This document shows positions 1 to 11,444 of a stretch of DNA of 64,000 nucleotides, one piece after another. The notes beneath the pieces were generated by a model that worked only from the letters and a program-made list of their open reading frames with translations, was not told the DNA's origin and made no database searches. Each line of letters begins with the position of its first letter. Within the stretch, counting starts at the first letter, position 1. A program made the position numbers and the translations under genes. The stretch comes from Cyathus striatus (Eukaryota > Basidiomycota > Agaricomycetes > Agaricales > Nidulariaceae), in the NCBI GenBank assembly GCA_025738555.1, contig JAOVFP010000007.1:1674001-1738000 (forward strand), read 5' to 3'.

Positions 1-1
1 T

Positions 2-473
2 GGTGTATGCCGAGCAGCAAAGTATAAGCACCTCTCCATCCCGGATGAGAATTGTAATGACATTGTTATAGGATCTCTCGACGTAGTAGTGAATAAAAAT
101 GAAAGCAACTCGGATGAGGATGGTACTCGAGCTTCAGTGATCTCAGTTGAAGCCAGTGTCACGTCAATCAAAAGTGGCAAGCATTTTAATCTCCTATAAA
201 TATTAAAATTGTTGTTTTTACTAATTACAAGTGTTCGCTGGTTCTGCTCCAGGTAGCGAAATCCCACAATATTCTCTAGAATACTATAGAAAGGAGATAG
301 AAAAACTGAAGATCAACATAGATGAAATAAGAGGTATGGTGGAAAATGGGTATTTAGATCGCGCGGAAGCTGAAGAAGATCAATCTAAAATGAGGAAGGA
401 GATGATTGAGCATGTTCGGAATTTCAAAGCACTTGGTGGGATACTCTCGTCAACTAGAACCCCTTCGGCTTAA
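2..473 (+). CDS. 3' end of an unidentified protein-coding gene
   Basis: Two exons are readable: 2-173 and 232-473, joined across a 58-nt intron (GTGGCA donor, CTAAT branch-like sequence, AAG acceptor) that keeps the frame. The gene runs off the left edge, so only about the last 137 residues are visible. The first part is acidic and Ser-rich; the last 75 residues are charged and probably helical (SLEYYRKEIEKLKIN onward), ending in a polar tail. I see no transmembrane segment and no catalytic motif and do not recognise the family. The splice is supported only by frame and branch-like sequence. Confidence 0.45.
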
Positions 474-1063
474 ACTGCAAGCAACTCCGAGTTCTGGATT
501 GTGTCCACTGGTTATATACCTTAGCAACATTATTCTCATTCTGTATCGAGGACTTTACTTCAAGTTATTACTTTTCTATATGTAAATTGACAATTTTAAA
601 TGCTTAGTACTTAGTGCTTGTTATTTGCGTGTTTAGAACTTTGCATTGTCATTGCAGAGATCTGAGTCTCGAGAGTTGTTCAGGGCAGTGGATCCTGAAT
701 TGAAAAACATCATCGTCACACAGTGGCGTACGATTCCATTCCTTGCGAATGTTCACAGCGTATCGGTTAAATTCGCATAGTTAACTAGCTTACTCATACG
801 TAGATCTCGCGTTGGAGACCTAAGGGTATTGCTGATGCATTTTTATTGATTTTACTACTGTAATGATTTCATTCTCATATTGATTTCAAACTACAGTATG
901 ATTCCTAACTAATTACCAGTAATCACTGATTCCAATTGACTCCGTCAATCAAACCCCGCTACTGAATTCAACAATATGAATCATTCAAACCATTCAGTAG
1001 AACATCACATAAATATACATCGAAGTCGCAACTTAGCGCACAGTATACCTTCCACCGTCCAAC
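474..1063. other. Intergenic, no gene seen
   Basis: AT-rich spacer between the partial gene and the AA9 gene. It should hold the AA9 promoter, but no clear TATA or repeat element stands out. Confidence 0.4.
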
Positions 1064-1943
1064 ATGAACTTACTCAACACCACAACAAGCCTCTTCACTA
1101 TACTCTTCGCAAAAAGCATCTCAGCCCACTGTATGCTTTCCATCCATCCACCTTCATCTTATCTTAAACTCACCCCACCCAGACATATTCAATGAACTAA
1201 TCCACACCGCACCAACCCAAAAATCCAAAGCCGCAATCCGCCAACCAACAGACAACCTCCCCATCCACGACTACACATCCCCCCAGATCAGATGCAACGT
1301 CAATCCTAGCGCAGCAACGAACATCGTGAGCGTCAACGCGGGGGAGCAAATTGGGTTTAACCTCGATATTGAAGGGATGTACCATGAAGGACCTGTGGCG
1401 ATTTATCTTGGAAAAGCCCCTGTGGGTGTGCGTATGTGGGATGGAAGCGGGGCTTGGTGGTTTAAGGTTCGTTTCCTTGGTCTTTAGATCTTGCTGTGAA
1501 TTAATATTGTTAGATCGCGGAATGGGGACCTGCATCATACGACCCGCTTACCTTTTCTTCACTCGGTATGAGCACGTTTGTAACTACAATTCCAAAGGAT
1601 ACACCATCAGGAGAGGTATATTTCTTCCACCTTTCCTCCTAAATACGCTCACTCACGTCATATAGTACCTCGTCCGTATCGAACAAGCCGCACTACATCT
1701 AACCGGATCCCCTGAATTCTTTGTATCCTGTGCGGAAGTGAAGATCGAAAATGGTGGCCATGGAATTCCAGCGATGGTTTCTATCCCAGGACATATTCCA
1801 CAGAACGGCACGGCTATACTTCTTTAGGTCGTTGTGCATATCTGATTTTGCGTTTAGATGAGTCGGTGATGGTTAATATCTACCCGCCTAATGAGAATCG
1901 CGGGTATAGGTGCCCTGGGCCTGCTGTTTGGCGCGGCCATTGA
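1064..1943 (+). pseudogene. AA9 lytic polysaccharide monooxygenase, frameshifted near its C-terminus
   Basis: Exons 1064-1130, 1183-1466, 1514-1615 and 1666-1827 give 204 residues. A signal peptide ends in ISA just before His22, which becomes the copper-binding first residue of AA9 enzymes. The second brace histidine is His90 in MYHEGP. Other family signatures are PQIRCN, MWDGSGAWWFK and the disulfide pair Cys60 and the Cys in FFVSCAEVKI. The frame stops at TAG (1825-1827). About 28 residues of normal AA9 C-terminus (VMVNIYPPNENRGY...GPAVWRG) remain readable at 1858-1943 in another frame, so a 1-nt loss next to the last intron, itself shrunk to about 30 nt, broke the gene. The axial Tyr of the copper site appears as Phe and the second-sphere Gln as Glu. 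A secreted cellulose- or hemicellulose-oxidising role is family knowledge; activity here is doubtful. Confidence 0.85.
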
Positions 1944-2112
1944 TTCTTGGGGGTTGGTTTCCTAGGGAGAGGATGTTAGCTTGCGCTGTGTAGTGTGGTC
2001 GCTGATTCTTGGGTTTTTACTAAGGGAGAAGATGTTAGGTAGTATCGCTTGTGCTGTTTGGCGCGGTCACTGATCCTTGGAGTTGGTTTATTAGGGGGTC
2101 TTGCTTGCTATG
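1921..2112. repeat. Degenerate tandem copies of the AA9 3' tail
   Basis: Starting inside the last AA9 coding piece, a unit of about 62-68 bp (GCTGTTTGGCGCGG ... TTGG ... GGATGTTAG ... GCTTG) is repeated about three times. A further copy lies at about 11165-11275 next to the second TMEM170 gene, linking the two duplicated segments. Confidence 0.6.
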
Positions 2113-2296
2113 GAAAGTCGTAATGAATCTACTGGAATGTTTCGTGTTTGCCAATTAAAATTAATGCATGAATATTCTAAAGGACAGTAACGCAATAAGT
2201 GCTACAGTTTCATTGTACCGGGTATATAAAACAACAAGAGGAAGAAAATAAGGCATACGATCGTCTTGCTCTACGATGAGAAGTACAGTGTACATA

Positions 2297-3002
2297 TCAG
2301 ATAATGTCGAAAATGGATGGCCAAACGCTAGACAACGTGCGTAAGCGTCGTCTCTACGGAATATAAAGGCAAATAGACAAACCTAAGCAGGCCAACTACA
2401 ACCTGTGTAACAGCAAGCAGGAATGGTATCCACCTAAGCCGATACGGTTAGCACTTGAGTTAACTCAAATAAAAGCACGCACGTCGACATATGAAAGTCC
2501 GCTGTTATATACAACCCCGCCGTAGCAAACCCTAGCGCAGCAGAACCCACAACTGCACCAGCCAGACCTATGCCGATAAAAGCGAACAGGATAATAAGCG
2601 CAAAAGCAAACCGTGAACGACGTTCGTTTCTCGCTGATTTGGAAGGAGGCATTGGGCGTGTCAAAATCGGGTGAAGTAGAATTGGAGTATCAAGAACAAT
2701 GTTGGGGAGTACGCTTGGAGGAGCAGGAGGGAAGATTTGGTTCCGGAATGCATAAGTCCCGCTGAGGATGAAGATGGGCAGGTAGAAGAGGAGAATCCAG
2801 TAGAACGTGAAGAGGAAGATGTCTGTGCAATTTATTCGCTTTTGTTATTAGATAAGTAAAGATGTAAGATAAGAAGATAGAAGTGCCTTTTGCCTTGTGG
2901 ACTCGTAATGGCCTCCTGGTTGAATGGCTTCGCGGTGAAGAACGTGTAGAATCTCGAGACTGAGTTGTAGAGGGATGGCCAGGGGAGTCGCGCACTAGCC
3001 AT
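2297..3002 (-). pseudogene. TMEM170-like membrane protein, copy 1, broken in exon 1
   Basis: Diverged duplicate of the intact gene at 11445-12147, with the same exon plan: 2887-3002, 2483-2822, 2383-2433, 2297-2327. Exons 2-4 stay open (340, 51 and 31 nt, identical in length to copy 2) and encode the membrane segments, NERRSR loop, HMSTWIPFLL and final VWPSIFDII. Exon 1 is 116 nt instead of 115 because of a 1-nt loss after PSLYN and a 2-nt gain near its end, so it enters exon 2 out of frame. The intron after exon 1 starts GC rather than GT, as in copy 2. Most likely a pseudogene unless an alternative start or splice rescues it. Confidence 0.7.
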
Positions 3003-4945
3003 CGGAAGACACTTGATGATTGTTTAGGGCTGTAGATGAGACGGTGAAGGGGAAGGTGAAGGGCTGAAAGCAAGGTTTAAGTTGCGTGACGCGCTGATCC
3101 TAGTCCGGAAGCCGAACCGTCACGGTCTAAGACGAGATCATGCTGGCGTCACATGATTGGCGTGGGGATATCTCGTCGATAAACGGTCCGGTAAAATTGG
3201 TCAAGTTTGAAACGGGCGTCCCTTACACGCGTGCGACGCTCCCACTGAGTTTGTAGTCCCCTGTTACTATCCGATTGGATCTCTCAGGGACATATGTATT
3301 CTCACGGCTCATTTCGCTGTCAACCTACACGCCTAGCTGGGCGTTTATTCATCATTTCGTGAGCCAATTTGCGCGGTTAGCCAATATTACTGTTACTTAA
3401 GTATTACTAATGTAAATTTGTGGCCCTGTGTGCGTCAGTTATCTTAAGTTTATGTTGTTATTTGTAGAAATAGATATCTATAAGTTTAGTCTATACACAC
3501 GAGGAGAGTAGTTAGATATTATATCTATGTGCCAGGTAAGTAAGAGTTACAGAGGAACAGTAAGTAAGATATCTCACCTCAGTGCAATGTATGAATACAA
3601 CGACTGAGTACTGAGGCCGAGGTGTAATGATGTATCTAATGTCTATATATACTGTCTAAGAGTGCCACTGGGGCGTACAGTAAGTAAAATGGAGAAAGGT
3701 AAACATATGAATAAAGAGAAATAAAAAGGAACATAATATCGTGAGGCGCACTGCGGTGAAACCTTTATGCGCTTAGATCAACATTATTATCGCGTTATTC
3801 CTTTCTGTCACACACCTTCTTTTGCCATGAAACCATTGCTCAGTTATGTACGTTTTAGTCCGCATTCCTTGGTGATTTTTGGTGTACTATCGTGTCAATT
3901 ATTAATATTTTCCTTCAGTTGTAGCAAGTATCATTTAAATCTTGTAAGTATTTCATCTCTAACCTTTCTGGTGACTTGTATTCTTTTTCCTTTGCAAATC
4001 TTTCCAGTGGTTATCATACATTATTTAGGCTCTTATTTCGTACTGGGGCACATTTAAATAGTCATAAAAACACTGTATTTCTACTATTATATAAATTTCA
4101 TTTGACATTTGGTGCTACAAGTTGCACAACTTCTAACATTACATAGAATCGGTGTGCATTACTATATTACTTAAATCATATTCAACAAGCATGGGATGTT
4201 AATCAAGATGAGACCAAAAACTTCGTGCTTACTGGTAAGTATATTGAACACAATTAAAAACCACTGGTTCTACATATAATATTGCATTTTTATTCCATTT
4301 ATCTTAATTTTACATGAATCTAGCTATATCATGGCTTCCATAAAATACTGGAAAATATTTACTCGTGCATTCAGGATGCCATTAGCGCAATGCCTACTGT
4401 GGTGCTCCTCAAGGGCACCTTTCTCTCGCACACACCAGGCGGCACGCAGCCAAACAACGGGAGGCCAATGCCAAACACTTGGTTCAGTTGTGAGAATGAA
4501 CCAGCGTGTTCCCGGGTTTCGCCGGCATCAGCAATTTCCGTATTTGGACCAGATCTGTGAATCGAATAGTAACCAAGAGGTGTCAGATCCAGTGATCTCG
4601 GCCGTCCCATCCTGCCACGCGAGACTCTTCCCAGGATGGCGGCATTCTACGGCTGTTTCAGATATCCATCAATATGTGCTGCTCGGCATTCGGCATCTCC
4701 AAGCTTTTTGTGCTATCGTTTCCTTGTCGTTTCCAATCATTCTATTGCAAACATATCTACGCGTTGCTTGTCTGAGTAGCAAAACTAGAATGGTGCTAAT
4801 ATATAGTAACAGGTAGCTATATATATGTACAGAAATTTGCGTTAAACAATTAACTAAAGACATCATGAGGCAAAGTTGTGAAAAAGAGTAAGGTAGAACA
4901 ATACTATTGACGGGAATGGGAGCAGTGTGTATTCCTGGTAGTGAT
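3003..4945. other. Intergenic, no supported gene
   Basis: Only weak open frames without recognisable motifs. A GC-richer island at about 4375-4690 could be an old exon, but no frame gives a convincing protein. Confidence 0.35.
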
Positions 4946-6566
4946 TAGGACTGTACACCGTCACCGTACCATACGGTTATACGGTAGCCGTATATACGGA
5001 CCCGTAACCGTCCCGTCGAGGCTCCAGACGATTCTTCATACGGTACGGCTACGGTACGGTTTTGACCGTAAGGAAACCGTATGAATACGGCCGTATTACG
5101 GTTATATACGGTCATACGGTCTACCTAAGCAAATTCATCGTTAATACTTAATTTTAAGGAACATTTCACGGTTAAATGGATAGAATTATGTTTTAATTTT
5201 GAATAAGTAGCTATGCACACGTAGATACAGCTCACTGGAACATAATTAAATGTTGAACTCGTGGAAATTGTCTTATAATTGGACTTGAAATGGCCACTAT
5301 TGTTTGTATTAATCACTGTAGTTATATGCGTAATCTCCTTTGCCATGTAATCATGGAGCTCTAACACATAGGAAGCAGTCTAATCGTCATTTTTTCAAAT
5401 ATCCATGGAGTTGTGGACCATAGCACCCTCGTTCCTCTTGCTGACACTGTTTGAAGAAAATTGAAACATGTATCACTGGTACAGTACAAGACAAAGTCCC
5501 TTATAAAAAGAAGTTTAGAATTATCCGTCTACTACACAGGAACATAGTTCCTATTTGTAATGTAATGCATCTAGTTTCAACTAATATTTTAATAGTCAAC
5601 TGATATGATTGTAGTCGACACCAACAACTAAAACTTGCATTTCACAAATTGAACCACGCGCGCATCCAGACTCTATTTTCAATACATCCTATTGGATTGA
5701 CTTCATAGGTGTAATAATAATTACTTTGATATCGCTTGTAAAAGTTGGTAGAAGTACGCACATCAGCAAAACATGCGTGACTTTCCTGTGTCTTTGGGTG
5801 TCTCTCGAAAGATTAATGACCAAAATACACATAAGGGCTGATAAGGACGGTTGACCAACAATTCCAAGACCTTTAAAAGCTAGTTATATTTGTATTTAAA
5901 GTATAGTATTATCGTTTATTAGTCTATTAAAGAAGCTTGCTCTATTCAAATACAGTGAAAGACATCAGAGATTTCTATAAGATAATTATTAAATACCATT
6001 TATTACGCTGTAGACATTGTTCTCTGGTAATACGAAATAGAAACAGAAGTGATCTATAAAATGTGCTACTACTGTATATGTAAATAATTAAAGCTAATTA
6101 TTGTTGGAAGACTTCAATTTATTCTGATCCATTTCCATCGTATCACTGTCAACCTCAAGTTAACCTTTCACTTCTTCGCAGCGTAATAGTTGTATCTTCA
6201 AGAATCGACATCAAAATGTGAAACATCAATGGTTATTATAGACCTTTGCACAAATAATCCCACCAAAAACCTTCGATTACTCAACTTAACAAGATGGAAA
6301 CAATTTTCGATCACCAATACAATCATCACTACAAGAGCTTGAAACCCAAATATTACAGAGAGGAACGATCGTCGATTTGCAAAGAAAAAAAATATAATTA
6401 AGACCCGTAGCCCGTAAAATCCGTTCCGTAACCGTAAAACGGTCCGTACCGTTTTATCAAGCTCAAAAAAATATTTCATACGGTACGGTTTACGGGCAAA
6501 CCGTAACCGTCACATGACCGTAAGTTATACGGCCGTATACCGTATACGGTACGGTGTACAGCCCTA
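4946..6566. mobile_element. Non-autonomous hAT-like element with ACGGT-rich ends
   Basis: The ends are inverted: TAGGACTGTACACCG at the left and, read from the right, TAGGGCTGTACACCG. They are flanked by a perfect 8-bp direct repeat GTAGTGAT (4938-4945 and 6567-6574), the target duplication expected for hAT transposons. Both ends carry about 160-180 bp dense in CCGTA/ACGGT motifs in both orientations, resembling subterminal transposase-binding arrays. The 1.3-kb interior has no recognisable transposase, so the element would need one supplied in trans. Confidence 0.8.
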
Positions 6567-6574
6567 GTAGTGAT

Positions 6575-8070
6575 TTCTATTTGTTGTAGGTTTACGGAAT
6601 GAATAGTAGAAAATATCCGTGTCCATTACAAGCACTTACATGTCTTGAACCCTGATGAGTGTGAAGATAAGAATTGAAGAGCTGTCTCAGCTTTGAGACA
6701 TTAATAAATTATCCATTAGTCAAATAAATGATTAACGAAATAACATACAAGATGAGTTTTGTCTTGACTCGTTTTTAATACTGTGGAGAAACAGCTTTCC
6801 TGGTACTTTTGATGCGCAATCCTGTACTAACTCTGGCGTGGTTCACAATTGAATGGATCTTAGGAAATTCCAGTGCGTTGATCAAGACAAACTTGGATAT
6901 GAGAGATCTTTTCGTCAATATATGGTAAGTTATAGATAACGCGAGAGCGAGCATCCAAGTCTGGATCATGAATTGCAGAAGAATAGCATAGAAATAACAT
7001 ACTAAGCTAACTTGCACTGTGATATTGAGTGACATCATGAGAGTGGAAAATGGAGTAACGGTTTATATGCTTGTACCATATTATTCCAAATATTTTGAGA
7101 TAACATATGTACGAGGAACATGGAATTTAGCATAAAAGTAACAACAGATACTGACCGAGATATTTATATCAACATATAGTAGCTACAGTTTTAAAATGTC
7201 GTAGATGTGGTGCATCTTACGAGGTGAGTGTCTTCATGAGCGACGCGTAGGAAATGAGAAGTTTCTGGGTAGGCGACAGCGAACGCACTTCTTTGCAAAT
7301 TGTGGCGAACTGGCATTGTTTGATTATTCTCACAATTGGCGACGTTGACCGCCGTGCCGACATGCCATAGACAGCGCTAAACCAAATTTGGAGTGTACCC
7401 CCCACCCACTCTATGACATCATGGACGACCGCGATCGCCGGATCTGACACCTCTTGTGGTCATGGCCCCCCCCTTCCAGTTCTAAACAGCACATTTTCGA
7501 CCTCCGACGTCAACTGTCCCTGCAGGACCCTTTCATCTCAAGATTCCCATCACCGTACTCCCTCCTCCACAATAGTGAAAACTGTAGCTTCGACAACGAG
7601 CTTCCAATGTTTCCGTTGAGATTATTTGTTACAATAAAATATATAAAATTCTGCTTATATTTAACCTAATTGCCGACCAGATTTTAGAGAAAACAATTGA
7701 AATTGTTAATGAACTTTCATGAAATTCTGACAGTTATGTACAAGACACAGCTCAAACTCCAGAGAAATAAGTATATAGTATTACTATTAACATGTACAAT
7801 GATGTGGATATTCATACCTTACATGGTGGTGCATTCGTGAAGCTGTACATTCACGATATCCATAGTAATAGTCAATGTACTCAGGAAGGAGGTGTGAAAG
7901 TAGCATATGATAAGATAACGATCACGCTCAGGGATTCTGGAATTGGCGTTTGTGATCTGAGAGAAGGTTGCGTTACGGTTAGAAACTCAAACCTATTTTT
8001 TTCGAACGCCACTCGCTTAAGGTTTAGAAAAATAATCTAGGATTTTAAACCCAGCGGGAAATCACCCAAT
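6575..8070. other. Intergenic, no supported gene
   Basis: Several 60-90 codon frames on both strands (for example minus 7217-7450 and plus 7792-8040) lack introns, motifs or relatives elsewhere in the window; I could not support any as a gene. Confidence 0.35.
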
Positions 8071-8306
8071 CTCAGTAAAAAGCAAAAGTCAAACGTAGTC
8101 GAACAACACGACGGATTGTCGGGCATTTCCATGTCATCTGACTTTGTCTGACTAACGTTTGATTTTGCTATGTACTGAGAGTCATATCAGCCTCCTACTC
8201 AGTATATAGCAAAATCAAACATTAGTCAGACAAAATCGGATGACATGGAAATGTCCGACAATCCGTCGTGTTGTTCGACTACGTTTGACTTTTGCTTTTT
8301 ACTGAG
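8071..8306. mobile_element. Head-to-head pair of about 109-bp MITE-like units forming a foldback
   Basis: Arms 8071-8179 and 8198-8306 are near-perfect inverted copies separated by 18 nt. Each arm also has its own inverted ends of about 30 bp starting CTCAGTA and ending TACTGAG. The structure is therefore a palindrome of palindromes, able to form a cruciform. CAAT lies on both outer flanks and may be a 4-bp target duplication. Confidence 0.75.
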
Positions 8307-9173
8307 CAATGCCGGAGGTTCGATGTTCCGGGAAATGTCTGCAATAAATCCTTTCATTGAAGTTAAAATCGCTGACATGGTTGTCAAAAGGTATTAAAGA
8401 GGCTGAAATTTCGACTGAATGCTCCATCCAACACCCATCCCTATTCCACACTCACCACGTGCATTTTCAGGCTCATCTCCCTCCTCAGCATCGCCGCCTT
8501 TAATTTGTCAATCCAGAAACCCTAGCGAAGAATCAAGAAACATGCAACGATGCTGGCAAGTCAACGTAATATAGCCTCTGCACGATGACAGAACTTCTAA
8601 TAACCATGCTCCAGCATGTGCATTCAGCATTACCAAGGGTATTGTCACTAATATCCAATCATGCTCATCGGTAGCTACACTTGTGAAGATAAAAAACTCA
8701 CCAGTTTGTTTTCCCGCGATTTAGTATTGTTAACGAGCTTCCCAACCAAATCGCACTACAGATGATGAGAAGGCTCAACTCTCCTCTGAAACTTCAGATT
8801 GTATTTTCGAAGTTGTGACGTTGGGCTTGCCAATTGCAAGTATCGATGGTACTTGTCTCATGTGATTGATAATCTCACGTTCTGTTAAGCCGAATAAATG
8901 CAATGGCTGTCAACCAACCCATTGAATAGATGGTGAGGGTGATTAATATTACACTTTTCATGTATATACTGGTTTAAATAAGAACAGAGTCATCGGTATA
9001 AGCATAAATTTAGTATTTTCGAAGAAAACCGTGTAAAGCGATCAACGGATTTGGTTGCTCTGACGGATTTGTCAGTGCGCAAGTATAATTTTCGTATCAT
9101 ATTAAGGCATACATAGTTGGTACACGTATACATTATATTTATTATTAACAAAAATGGGCACTAGTACCAGTAT
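8307..9173. other. Intergenic; duplicated at about 13060-13735
   Basis: From about 8380 this aligns by eye with the second copy of the 7-TM segment. It includes a degenerate stretch (about 8455-8530) matching the small secreted-protein relic at 13114-13188, here with a stop and no start codon. Confidence 0.4.
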
Positions 9174-10297
9174 TTATACGGCTATTGTCGATGCGCTATC
9201 CCCATGAAACGGCGCGGTAATTTGAGCCATTGTACGCGGCTCGCAAGCTCTACCCTGCATAACCCTGTAAATCAACGAGATCGGAGCCAAAACCTCCAAT
9301 CAAAGAATTAGCACCCTCCCAAAACACAACACACAAAACGCTCACCTGCAATTGTCCAATAATCTCATAAATAGCTGCGGGCACATACCCCGAGCCCATA
9401 GTAGTTCCAACAGCAAGCAAAACCGCCTGTCCCATGACAAGTGTAGCTTGAGATTCAATCAACATCGCAACTATACTTATATACTCCTGCCCATAATTTC
9501 CCCCCATGGCTTTTCGCAGTCGATATCGGAAATGTAGCAATCGACCGACTATGAGCCCGGTGAGGATCATGTTTTGAGCTAGTGTGATTGATTCGAAGAC
9601 TATTATGGGGTGGTAGCCATTGTCTTTTTTGAGAGTGGGGTAATGAAGTGTGTAGCTTCCCATTGCTGGAGATCAATCAGTACAGTGATATGTTTGGGAG
9701 ATATTGTACTCACCGACAGCTGCAAATTGGAGGGCAATAGATATTGATAATACACACCATTTTGCTAGTTTGATATCGTTGTATATTGCAGCATAGCGCC
9801 ATATCTAGGAGGTCATTGGCTAACGCTACCAATTGTTACCCAAAAGCACTTACCAGCAAAGCGTCTGCTGACCAAGCAGTGATCATAAAGCTAACATTCC
9901 CTAGCGTACCCCCTCCTCGAGGAGAACTAGAAAACCGATTAGCAAGATCAGCCATGGGCCCTCCAGCGCCTGTAGAATCTAGTGGAATAACGTCGTTGCA
10001 TCTCAAGGAGAGGAATGCAATTGTGGAACGAATGTCTGCTGCGAGTACTACCGTACACAGAACCAGTGCAACTATTGTGTAGATGAATAGGACAGTCTGC
10101 TGGATGCTTATCGCCTTCCCGCTGTTAAGGTGATTCCATACAAGACGCAGGTAACCCGAGCTCTTAATTACGACCGCCCCGTATACGCCACAAGCTCCTA
10201 GGTTTCCGTAAATCCATGGCTTGGATATGGTTTCAGAGAGCTCGCTATAGAGGTGTATACAGGACTTTAAGTTTTCGTATGCGGCGTCACTGCTCAT
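9174..10297 (-). CDS. Seven-transmembrane fungal orphan protein, copy A
   Basis: Exons 9854-10297, 9714-9804, 9346-9665 and 9174-9254 (phases 0, 1, 0) give 311 residues. I placed the start at MSSDAAYENL because it is the last Met before the conserved block and is shared with the second copy. Seven hydrophobic segments are visible, beginning around IYGNLGACGVYGAVV, IQQTVLFIYTIVALVL, the exon 1-2 junction (WSADALLIWRYAAIY), WCVLSISIALQFAAV, IIVFESITLAQNMIL, YISIVAMLIESQATL and YVPAAIYEIIGQLQ. The last intron acceptor is chosen so that the final exon encodes GRACEPRTMAQ to the stop at 9174-9176; an upstream acceptor would stop after four codons. It resembles the large Agaricomycete 7-TM family of unknown ligand. 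No signal peptide beyond the first TM helix. Confidence 0.75.
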
Positions 10298-10954
10298 TTT
10301 GGCCTGTAGGGGCTTCTGGGGGACAAGTATAGAAGGAAAAGAAGGAAAAGTAAATGACGAGTGTATTAAGTACACAAAACGTGATACAAAAATAGCATCG
10401 GCGCTCCCCTTTATCCATCAGTTTATAAGTACACTATGCATCATTGCACCTTACCCAATGCAAAATCAGACTGTTGTAGAAGAAGCCACGGATTCAAAGC
10501 TAAACTGTACAGCGGAATTCCGCACGATCATGGATTTGCGCTCTTACTACGCAAGTAACATATGTGCACGGATAGCTGTAGGGAGAATACGAAACAATTG
10601 ATCAGGAAAAAATGACCGACATACTCCCCCCGGAACGTGTGTGGGTGTATTAATAACTTTAGCCAAGCGCTGGGGAGCTATGCCCAGGTCATTGTAGCGG
10701 GAATCATGGATGATAAGCATGACTCCATCATTAATGAACAGAAAGTCCTATACAAAATGTAATTACAGGTTCTATGATTCCTCTCAGCTACGATTTCTAC
10801 GTATTTTGAGTTGATTAGTTTTAGATGCTATGTTTATCATTTCCCATTCTTTTAAATAGCATGCCACTTCAGTCACTGATGAAGTCATTTCCTGCACTCC
10901 ACCCACAACACCCTAGTTCGTACGGCCCCAACCACTCCAACTTTCATTCTCAAC
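10298..10954. promoter_or_regulatory. Shared 5' region between the divergent 7-TM gene and truncated oxidase
   Basis: Homologous to 14860-15440 up to about 10770. From about 10825 it switches to homology with the oxidase promoters at about 16950 and 34955, with a conserved TTTTAAATAGCATG-like TATA region about 100 bp before the start codon. Confidence 0.4.
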
Positions 10955-11116
10955 ATGTCTGGCTCCCCCCAAATCCAGGGCGATATCATTACCCCCAACC
11001 ATCCCGAATACGAAAAGGCCATAGCTCGATGGGCTAAGAACGCCAAACGAAAGACCAAGATCGTAGCGTACGTTAAGGATGAACGCGATATAGGTCGATG
11101 GAGTGGCCGCGGCTGA
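10955..11116 (+). pseudogene. FAD-linked oxidase, truncated after about 47 codons
   Basis: Starts ATG TCT GGC like the oxidase genes at 17081 and 35093 and follows them codon by codon through KDERDIGR. Homology stops at about 11098; six unrelated codons later there is TGA (11114-11116). The next recognisable sequence is the AA9-tail repeat of the second duplication unit, so the loss looks like a duplication or deletion breakpoint rather than point decay. The whole FAD-binding domain is missing. Confidence 0.8.
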
Positions 11117-11444
11117 CTCGGCCTCCGATTGACACGTCAAAAGTTCTGAATTGTTTCTCTCCTCCAGAGGGGATGTTAGGTCGTATCGCTTGTGCTGTTT
11201 GGCGCGGTCACTGATCCTTGGAGTTTGGTTTACTTAGAAAGAGGATGTTATGTCGTCTTGCTTGCTATAGGTAGGCGTAGTATCTAATGGATTGTTTCGT
11301 AGTTACCGATTTACATTCAATAATGCCTGAATATCCAAAAGGACAGAAACGTAATAAGTACTACAGTTTCATTGTACCGGGTATATAACACAACAAGGGG
11401 AAGAAAGTATGGCATACGATCGTCATGTAGGTCAAGTGTGCAGA
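11117..11444. repeat. Duplicated AA9 tail repeat and TMEM170 3' flank
   Basis: About 11160-11444 matches about 2030-2296: the GCTGTTTGGCGCGGTCACTG repeat and the downstream flank of the TMEM170 gene. The AA9 gene itself is absent in this unit. Confidence 0.6.

Noticed and set aside
3767..4057. 96-codon hydrophobic frame
   Set aside because: AT-rich composition alone gives hydrophobic codons; no homologous frame or introns.
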